Below are positions 57,810 through 64,000 of a DNA stretch of 64,000 nt, piece after piece. Source of the DNA: an uncultured Pelagibacteraceae bacterium (GTDB lineage Bacteria > Pseudomonadota > Alphaproteobacteria > Pelagibacterales > Pelagibacteraceae); contig CACJMB010000001.1 in NCBI GenBank assembly GCA_902594405.1, forward strand, positions 124,001 to 188,000. The letters are read 5' to 3'. Each line of letters opens with the position of its first letter. The first letter of the stretch is position 1. A model generated the notes under the pieces. That model saw only the letters and a program-made list of their open reading frames with translations. It made no database searches and was not told the origin of the DNA. A program made the position numbers and the translations under genes.

Positions 57810-60036
57810 ATATTTTTCACTAATAATATACTTATTAGTAATATTCACCTCAAAAGTTTTTAGTAGTGAGCTAGTTAATGATATAATTATTAAAGGCAAT
57901 CAAAGAATTTCATCTGAAACAATAAAATTGTTTTCCGAAGTTAAAATAAATCAAGAAATTGATGAAAATAATTTAAATAAAATATTAAAAAATTTATATG
58001 AAACTAATTATTTCAAAGATGTAAAAATTACATTAAAAAATGGCCTGCTAACTATTATCGTAGAAGAGAATCCAATAATTGGAAATATAAAAATTGAAGG
58101 GGTTAAAGCTAATAAAATAAAGAAAGCAATAAAAGATAACCTTTCATTAAAACAGAGAGCTTCATATAACGAGGTGATTTTAAATAATGATCTAGAAAAA
58201 GTTTATGAAACCCTTAGAAATGAAGGATATTATTTTCCTAAAGTTGAAATTTTTGTAGAAGAAAAAACAAATAGAATTTTCGACATAACTTTTGAAATAG
58301 AACTAGGTAGTAAAACTAAAATAAGTAAAATTAATTTTACTGGTAATAATTTTTTTAAAGATAATAAGTTAAAGTCAGTTATTATAAGTGAGGAGTACAA
58401 ACCCTGGAAGTTTATTTCAGGTCGAAAATATCTTAAAAAAGAAAATGTTGAATTTGATAAAAGATTATTAAAAAATTTTTATCTAAACAAAGGTTTTTAT
58501 AATGTTGAAATTAATTCTTCCTTTGCAAAACTTAATAAAGACCAAGATTTTGAATTGGTATTTAATATAATCGAAAATGATAGGTATTATTTTGATAACT
58601 TAACTTTAAATTTACCTTCTGATTATAATACTGATAATTATAGTGAAATTTTAAAATTATTTGCTCAATTAAAAAATAAACCATATTCAATTATACGTAT
58701 AGAAAAAATAATAAATGAAATTGATAAAATAAGTACTAATGAACAATTTGAATCAATAAAATCAAGTGTAATTGAAAATATTGTAGATAATAAAATTAAT
58801 TTAGAATTTAATGTGGAGGAAAGTGAAAGGATTGTTGTCTCAAAGATAAATATTTTTGGTAACAATATTACAAAAGAAAATGTAATAAGAAATCAATTAG
58901 AATTAGATGAGGGTGATCCATTTAATAAAATTTTAGTAAGTAAGTCTATAAATAATATTAAAAATTTAAATTTTTTTAAAGTCGTGGACTCTGAGATATT
59001 AGACACAAATGAAGGTTCTAAAGTTATTAATATAGCTGTAGAAGAAAAGCCTACGGGAGAAATTTCAGCTGGTGCAGGTGTTGGTACATCTGGAGGCACA
59101 ATAGGTTTTGGAATTAAGGAAAATAATTATTTAGGTAGTGGCGTCAAATTAGATGCAAATATGACAATCACTGAAGACTCAATAAAAGGATTGTTTTCTG
59201 TTAGGAATCCTAATTATAAGAATACTGATAAATCTTTTTACACCTCGATACAAGCAACAGAATTGAACAAATTATCAGATTTTGGATATAAGACTAGTAA
59301 AACTGGTATTTCATTTGGTACAGGGTTTGAATATTATAAGGATTTAAATTTAAGTTTAGGACTAAATACTTTTTATGAAACAATTGAAACTGACTCAACA
59401 GCTTCAACAAGACAAAAAAATCAAACAGGCAATTATTTTGATACATTTTTTAATTTAAAATTTGATTATGATAAAAGAGATCAAAAATTTCAAACTACAG
59501 ATGGTTTTAGAAGTAATTATTCGGTTGAAGTACCATTAATTAGTGATTCAAATACATTTTCTAGCAGCTATATATTCAGTAATTATTTTCAATATTTAGA
59601 AAAAAATATTTTCAAATCATCACTGTACCTCAAAGGCACAACTTCAATTACTGGAGAAAATATTAAATTATCTGAAAGAATTTATATACCAAGCTCAAGA
59701 TTAAGAGGATTTGAATTTGGAAAAATTGGACCAAAAGATGGTAATGATTTTGTTGGAGGAAATTATGCTGTAGCAATAAATTTTTCATCCTCAATACCAC
59801 AAATTTTAGAAAATAATCAATCAACTGATTTTTCTGTATTTATGGATATAGCTAACTTATGGGGAGTTGACTATAATTCAGCCTTAGAAACAGATAAAAT
59901 AAGAAGTTCAGTAGGTATAAGTATGGATTATTTTAGTCCAATTGGGCCTTTGAGTTTTTCTTTAACTCATCCTTTAACAAAAGATAGTACAGATGTAACT
60001 GAATCATTTAGATTTAATTTAGGAACAACTTTTTGA
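57793..60036 (+). CDS. bamA: outer membrane protein assembly factor BamA
   Basis: A 747-aa outer-membrane insertase: signal peptide (LIIYLLVIFTSKVFS), five POTRA repeats (e.g. IKGNQRISSETI, INIFGNNITKENVIRN), then a ~350-residue beta-barrel ending in FRFNLGTTF with a C-terminal Phe. Two tandem ATGs (57793, 57796) are possible starts; it overlaps the dxr end. Confidence 0.95.
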   Translation: MMNLSKYFSLIIYLLVIFTSKVFSSELVNDIIIKGNQRISSETIKLFSEVKINQEIDENNLNKILKNLYETNYFKDVKITLKNGLLTIIVEENPIIGNIKIEGVKANKIKKAIKDNLSLKQRASYNEVILNNDLEKVYETLRNEGYYFPKVEIFVEEKTNRIFDITFEIELGSKTKISKINFTGNNFFKDNKLKSVIISEEYKPWKFISGRKYLKKENVEFDKRLLKNFYLNKGFYNVEINSSFAKLNKDQDFELVFNIIENDRYYFDNLTLNLPSDYNTDNYSEILKLFAQLKNKPYSIIRIEKIINEIDKISTNEQFESIKSSVIENIVDNKINLEFNVEESERIVVSKINIFGNNITKENVIRNQLELDEGDPFNKILVSKSINNIKNLNFFKVVDSEILDTNEGSKVINIAVEEKPTGEISAGAGVGTSGGTIGFGIKENNYLGSGVKLDANMTITEDSIKGLFSVRNPNYKNTDKSFYTSIQATELNKLSDFGYKTSKTGISFGTGFEYYKDLNLSLGLNTFYETIETDSTASTRQKNQTGNYFDTFFNLKFDYDKRDQKFQTTDGFRSNYSVEVPLISDSNTFSSSYIFSNYFQYLEKNIFKSSLYLKGTTSITGENIKLSERIYIPSSRLRGFEFGKIGPKDGNDFVGGNYAVAINFSSSIPQILENNQSTDFSVFMDIANLWGVDYNSALETDKIRSSVGISMDYFSPIGPLSFSLTHPLTKDSTDVTESFRFNLGTTF

Positions 60037-60548
60037 TGAAAATACATTTTAAACTTTTTTTAATTTTAATATTTATATTCATTAAGCAGCCTTTATCTAT
60101 AGCTGAGCAAAAAATTACTTTTCTAAATCTCGAAAAAATACTTAATGATACTATTTCTGGAAAAAAGATAATTAAAAATTTAGAAAAGCAAAAAAATAAC
60201 AATGCCAATAATTTTAAAAAAATAAGTGATGAAATTCGAAGTAAAGAAGAAAATATATTAAAACAAAAAAATATATTATCAAAAGAAGAGTTTGAAAAAA
60301 AAATAATTAATTTAAGACAAGAAGTAGATCAATTTAATAAAGATCGAAATAAAACTATTAAAGAATATGAAATAACAAAAAAAAACGAATTAGATAATTT
60401 TCTAAAAAAAATAACCCCTTACATAGAAAAATACATAGCTGAAAATTCAGTTGGTTTAGTTTTAAATCAAAAAAATATATTTATAGCTGATAAAAAATAT
60501 GACATAACAGAAAAAATAATAGCTATTGTTGATGAAAATTTAAAATAA
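60036..60548 (+). CDS. skp: Skp/OmpH family periplasmic chaperone
   Basis: A 170-aa protein with signal peptide MKIHFKLFLILIFIFIKQPLSIA and a Lys/Glu-rich coiled-coil body (residues ~50-125), as in Skp, which holds unfolded outer-membrane proteins for BamA. ATG at 60036 is preferred over the TTG at 60033; it overlaps the bamA stop by one base. Confidence 0.88.
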   Translation: MKIHFKLFLILIFIFIKQPLSIAEQKITFLNLEKILNDTISGKKIIKNLEKQKNNNANNFKKISDEIRSKEENILKQKNILSKEEFEKKIINLRQEVDQFNKDRNKTIKEYEITKKNELDNFLKKITPYIEKYIAENSVGLVLNQKNIFIADKKYDITEKIIAIVDENLK

Positions 60549-60994
60549 TGACAAGTTTGAATAAATCTCAAATAATTGAACTTTTACCACATAGAGAACC
60601 TATGCTATTGATTGATGAACTTTATGATATTGTAAATTTAAAATCAGCAACAGCAGTTGTGAATGTAACTAAAGAAAGTTTTTTTGTGCAAGGGCATTTC
60701 CCCGATAATCCTGTAATGCCAGGGGTGTTAATAGTAGAATCTTTTGGTCAAGCTGCTGCTGCATTAACAGCTCATGGCCTAGATAAATCAACTTATGAAA
60801 ATAAATTAGTTTTTTTAATGGGTGTGGAAAAAGCAAGATTTAGAAACCCTGTCATACCTGATTGTAAACTTATTTTAAAAATAGAAGCAATTAGATCTCA
60901 TGGTCGAGTATGGAAATATAAAGGCGAAGCCTTTGTTGATGATATAAAAATGGCTGATGCTATATGGTCCGCAACAATTGTAGATAAGAAATAA
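60548..60994 (+). CDS. fabZ: 3-hydroxyacyl-ACP dehydratase FabZ
   Basis: A 148-aa hotdog-fold dehydratase of fatty acid synthesis. LLPHREPMLLIDEL at the start and GHFPDNPVMPGVLIVESFGQ with the catalytic His and Glu are diagnostic. Its position is skp-fabZ-lpxD rather than the more usual lpxD-fabZ-lpxA. Confidence 0.95.
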   Translation: MTSLNKSQIIELLPHREPMLLIDELYDIVNLKSATAVVNVTKESFFVQGHFPDNPVMPGVLIVESFGQAAAALTAHGLDKSTYENKLVFLMGVEKARFRNPVIPDCKLILKIEAIRSHGRVWKYKGEAFVDDIKMADAIWSATIVDKK

Positions 60995-60998
60995 ATAG

Positions 60999-61047
60999 CA
61001 ATAATTATTGATAACTTTAATTTAATTGCTTTGATAAAAAGCAATTA
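60999..61047 (+). promoter_or_regulatory. palindrome plus 10-bp hairpin abutting the lpxD start codon
   Basis: In the fabZ-lpxD gap CAATAATTATTG (60999-61010) is a perfect palindrome. TAATTGCTTT (61023-61032) pairs with AAAGCAATTA (61038-61047) around GATAA, a 10-bp stem that ends on the A of the lpxD ATG. No T-run follows, so it is not an intrinsic terminator; it would sequester the start region. Confidence 0.5.
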
Positions 61048-62027
61048 TGCACCATCCTTTTTTTAAAAATCAAGGTCCTATAAAAGTCTCAGAAATTGTT
61101 ACCTATCTAAATATAAATATTAATACAATTAATGAAGATAAAAAAATATATGATATCAAAGATCTTACCTCATGTACCAAAAATGACATAACTTTTTTTC
61201 ATTCAAAAAAATACAAAGATGTTGCAAAAAAAACTAAAGCATCTTTTTGTTTAACTACAGAAGTTCTAAAAACAGAACTACCTAATACTTGTTTACCCTT
61301 AGTTGTCAAAAATGTTTTGGTTTCTACCTCAAAAGTTACATCTATATTCTACCCAGAATCGATAAATGATAACTTTGATGAAACAGTAACTCAAATAGAT
61401 GACACTATTTTTAAAGACAAAGTTAGTTTTGGTAAAAATGTTTTAATAGGTGAAAATGTCTCAATTGGTAACGACTGTAAAATTGGACATAATACAATCA
61501 TAGAAAAAAATGTTGTTATTGGTGACAATTGCTCTATTGGAGCAAATAATATTATCAGAAATACTCTTGTAAAAAATAACGTGAGAATATTAGACAACTG
61601 TATAATTGGTAAACATGGTTTTGGTTTCTTTCCAATTGAAAATAGAAATTTAAGGTATCCACATATAGGAATAGTGTTAATTGAGGATAATTGTGAAATT
61701 GGGTGTGGTGCAACTATAGATAGAGGATCTATGTCTAACACAATAATAGGTAAAAATACTTATTTAGATAATCAAATTCACATTGCTCATAATGTTAAAA
61801 TTGGTGAAAATACAATTATAGCTGGGCAAGTAGGGATAGCAGGAAGCTCAACAATCGGAAATAATGTTAAAATTGGTGGCCAAGCTGGAATATCAGGGCA
61901 TCTTAAAATTGGAAACAATGTAGAAATAGGTGGTGGTTCAGGAGTCATTAGAGACATTCCTGACAATACAAAAGTTATGGGCTATCCAGCAAAAAATATT
62001 AGAGAATTTTTAAGAGATAATAAATGA
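61047..62027 (+). CDS. lpxD: UDP-3-O-(3-hydroxyacyl)glucosamine N-acyltransferase
   Basis: A 326-aa lipid A enzyme. The N-terminal domain starts [21 protein letters not shown], the usual alphaproteobacterial form, which supports this start. The rest is a left-handed beta-helix of hexapeptide repeats with the catalytic His in [12 protein letters not shown]. Overlaps lpxA by 4 bases. It lacks an SD and has a hairpin at its start. Confidence 0.95.
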   Translation: MHHPFFKNQGPIKVSEIVTYLNININTINEDKKIYDIKDLTSCTKNDITFFHSKKYKDVAKKTKASFCLTTEVLKTELPNTCLPLVVKNVLVSTSKVTSIFYPESINDNFDETVTQIDDTIFKDKVSFGKNVLIGENVSIGNDCKIGHNTIIEKNVVIGDNCSIGANNIIRNTLVKNNVRILDNCIIGKHGFGFFPIENRNLRYPHIGIVLIEDNCEIGCGATIDRGSMSNTIIGKNTYLDNQIHIAHNVKIGENTIIAGQVGIAGSSTIGNNVKIGGQAGISGHLKIGNNVEIGGGSGVIRDIPDNTKVMGYPAKNIREFLRDNK

Positions 62028-62806
62028 TAGATAAAACAGCTATAATTGACTCAAAAGCTAAGATTTCTAAAAATGTAAAAATTGGTCCTTATTCGATCAT
62101 AGGTCCTCATGTTGAAATTGAAGAGGGTACAGTTATTCAATCACACGTTAATATTACAGGGCAAACAAAAATTGGAAAAAACAATATTATTTATCCGTTT
62201 GCATCAATAGGAAACGATCCTCAAGATCTAAAATTTCAAGGTGAAGAAACAAAGTTAGAGATTGGTAACAATAATAAAATTAGAGAATATGTCACAATTA
62301 ATCCAGGAACAAAAGGAGGTGGTGGATTAACAAAAGTTGGTAACAACTGTTTGTTTATGGTTTCAGCCCATATTGCTCATGATTGTTATGTTGGAGACAA
62401 CGTAATTTTGGCCAACAATGTGCCGTTAGGAGGTCATGCACTTATAGACGATAATGCTATTATTGGTGGTAATTCAGCTGTTCAGCAATTTACTAGAGTA
62501 GGTAAATCAGCAATGATTGGAGGCATGTGTGGTGTAGTTAGAGATATAATTCCATATGGAATAGCACATGGCAACAGAAGTGTTTTACAGGGATTGAATT
62601 TAATAGGTTTAAGAAGAAAAAATATTTCAAATAAAGAAATAATGATTTTAAGTGATGCGTACAAAGAAATTTTTAAAAATGAAAATTTAACAGAGAATTT
62701 AAATAATCTATCAAAAGATTTTAAGAGCAGTGAACTAGTGGCAGAAGTTATTGGATTTATAGAAAAAGATAAGAAAAGACCAATTTGTACTCCATTTTCA
62801 AAATAA
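62024..62806 (+). CDS. lpxA: UDP-N-acetylglucosamine acyltransferase
   Basis: A 260-aa first enzyme of lipid A synthesis. Hexapeptide repeats ([21 protein letters not shown]), the catalytic His in [13 protein letters not shown], the [19 protein letters not shown] segment, and a helical C-terminus are as expected. Confidence 0.97.
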   Translation: MIDKTAIIDSKAKISKNVKIGPYSIIGPHVEIEEGTVIQSHVNITGQTKIGKNNIIYPFASIGNDPQDLKFQGEETKLEIGNNNKIREYVTINPGTKGGGGLTKVGNNCLFMVSAHIAHDCYVGDNVILANNVPLGGHALIDDNAIIGGNSAVQQFTRVGKSAMIGGMCGVVRDIIPYGIAHGNRSVLQGLNLIGLRRKNISNKEIMILSDAYKEIFKNENLTENLNNLSKDFKSSELVAEVIGFIEKDKKRPICTPFSK

Positions 62807-62807
62807 A

Positions 62808-63593
62808 ATGATAGGTTTGTTTTTAGGTGACACAGAGTTTTCAGAACTAGTTCATAAAAAAATAAAAAAACAAAAAATAAAATATTTCATTATAGATTTT
62901 TCAAAAAACAATAAATTTAATAAAGACAAGAATTCTTTTAGAATAAGCATTGGAAGATTTGGGAAAATTATAGATTTAATCAAACAAAAAAAGTGTAAAA
63001 AAGTTCTGTTTGCAGGCAAAATTTCAAAACCAAATTTTTCCTCTTTAAGATTAGATTTAAAAGGTATTTATTATATGCCAAGTGTAATCAGAGCTGCTAA
63101 AATAGGTGATGCAGCTATAATTAAATCAATAATAAAAATTTTAAATAATGAAGGAATAAAAGTCATTAGCTCTATATTCTTTAATCCAGAGCTATCATTA
63201 AAGAAAGGTTGTTACACCCAACTAAAGCCGAATAAACAAGATTTAATATCAATAAAAAAAGGGAAATTATTTTTTAATAAAACCAAAAGTCTAGACCACA
63301 TTCAAGCGTTAGTAGTTAAAGGTGATAAAATTTTAGCTAAAGAGGGAAAAGAGGGTACAAAAAAAATGTTATCAACATTAAAGAGAAAATCATATGGTAT
63401 TTTAATTAAATTACCGAAAAAGAAGCAAGATTTGAGAATGGATTTGCCAACAATTGGTTTACAAACTTTTAAGGATGCTAAAAAATATGGATTACGTGGT
63501 GTAGTTTTGCAATCTAAAAAGAATATTTTTCTAAATAAACCTGAATGCATTAAATTTGCTAATAAACATAAGATATTTATTAATATAATATGA
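62808..63593 (+). CDS. lpxI: UDP-2,3-diacylglucosamine pyrophosphatase LpxI
   Basis: A 261-aa LpxI (DUF1009) protein that cleaves UDP-diacylglucosamine to lipid X, the alphaproteobacterial replacement for LpxH. Recognisable segments are RISIGRFGKIIDLIKQK, LFAGKISKPNFSSLRLD, VVKGDKILAKEGKEGT and MDLPTIGLQTFKDAKKYGLRGV. Flanked by lpxA and lpxB, overlapping lpxB by 4 bases. Confidence 0.93.
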   Translation: MIGLFLGDTEFSELVHKKIKKQKIKYFIIDFSKNNKFNKDKNSFRISIGRFGKIIDLIKQKKCKKVLFAGKISKPNFSSLRLDLKGIYYMPSVIRAAKIGDAAIIKSIIKILNNEGIKVISSIFFNPELSLKKGCYTQLKPNKQDLISIKKGKLFFNKTKSLDHIQALVVKGDKILAKEGKEGTKKMLSTLKRKSYGILIKLPKKKQDLRMDLPTIGLQTFKDAKKYGLRGVVLQSKKNIFLNKPECIKFANKHKIFINII

Positions 63594-64000
63594 AAAAAAT
63601 ATTCATACTCACAGGCGAGCCTTCTGGAGACAAATTAGCTTCAACAGTCATTTCTAAGTTAAAATCTCAAAATCCTGATATTGAATATTCATCTGTCGGT
63701 GGAAATCATTTAAATAAATTAGGAATTGAAAGTATTTTTAATTTAAATGAAATAACTTATCTAGGTTTTACAAGTATTTTGTTCAACATATTTAAAATTA
63801 GAAATAAAATTAACCATACTGTTAATGAAATAATAAAATTTAACCCCGATATATTGTTTTCTGTTGATAGCCCTGATTTTACCATGAGAGTTGCTGAGAG
63901 AGTTAAAAAAATTAATACTAATATCAAAACAATTCACTATGTAGCTCCTCAAGTTTGGATATGGAGAAAAAATAGAGTTAAAAAAATTAAAAAGTTTATT
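63590..64000 (+). CDS. lpxB: lipid-A-disaccharide synthase, 3' end cut by window
   Basis: The ATG at 63590 overlaps the lpxI stop (ATGA) and the frame is open for 137 codons to the window end; it is absent from the ORF track because no stop is reached. LpxB motifs are clear: FILTGEPSGDKLAS at the N-terminus, LFSVDSPDFTMRVA and HYVAPQVWIWRKNRV. It would condense UDP-diacylglucosamine with lipid X. Confidence 0.93.
   Translation, partial: MKKIFILTGEPSGDKLASTVISKLKSQNPDIEYSSVGGNHLNKLGIESIFNLNEITYLGFTSILFNIFKIRNKINHTVNEIIKFNPDILFSVDSPDFTMRVAERVKKINTNIKTIHYVAPQVWIWRKNRVKKIKKFI

Overview
The window is very AT-rich, gene-dense DNA with almost no intergenic space, many 1-8 nt gene overlaps and frequent TTG/GTG or weak-SD starts. 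Gene content and order (tig-clpP-clpX-lon; nuoA-N-birA-coaX-rnj-DUF1467-proS-lolC-lolD-dnaE; rpsB-tsf-frr-uppS-cdsA-dxr-bamA-skp-lpxD-fabZ-lpxA-lpxI-lpxB type synteny) are alphaproteobacterial. With the apr genes, a sulfonate lyase and extreme streamlining, this points to the SAR11/Pelagibacterales lineage. That assignment is inference from content; no database search was possible.

Region 1 (1-19.3 kb) is an accessory carbon/sulfur block. It holds aprBA (sulfite to APS), a 116-aa orphan, an untracked 44-aa membrane peptide, a TSUP/TauE-type sulfite exporter, a YeiH-type exporter, suyAB (sulfolactate sulfo-lyase), xsc (sulfoacetaldehyde acetyltransferase) and a FAD amine-oxidase-like protein. 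Next come a four-gene minus-strand operon (GMC oxidoreductase, TerC, SDR, M23 peptidase) and, divergent from it, a TRAP transporter (dctPQM), an NCS1 permease and a zinc alcohol dehydrogenase. Read together these look like a C2/C3 organosulfonate utilisation set (taurine, isethionate and/or sulfolactate). Carbon would leave as pyruvate or acetyl phosphate, and sulfite would be oxidised by Apr or exported. No transcription-factor gene is visible in the block.

Region 2 (19.4-22.9 kb) has small, mostly membrane or secreted proteins (DUF3047, 49-, 46-, 56- and 45-aa small ORFs, DUF1289), a YbgC-type thioesterase, a family 5 uracil-DNA glycosylase and a histidine phosphatase.

Region 3 (23-52.9 kb) is housekeeping: tRNA-Leu(UAG), trigger factor and the ATP-dependent proteases, tRNA-Val(UAC), tRNA-Asp(GUC), the complete 14-gene complex I operon, biotin ligase, CoaX, RNase J, ProRS, the Lol lipoprotein exporter and DnaE.

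Region 4 (53-64 kb) is translation plus envelope biogenesis: rpsB (with a leader that can form a pseudoknot covering the ribosome binding site), tsf, frr, uppS, cdsA, dxr, bamA, skp, fabZ and the lpx genes, ending inside lpxB. Two genes usually found in this run, pyrH (tsf-frr) and rseP (dxr-bamA), are missing here.

There is no mobile element, CRISPR array, rRNA or phage gene, and no gene-free stretch above 300 bases. aprB (left) and lpxB (right) are cut by the window edges.
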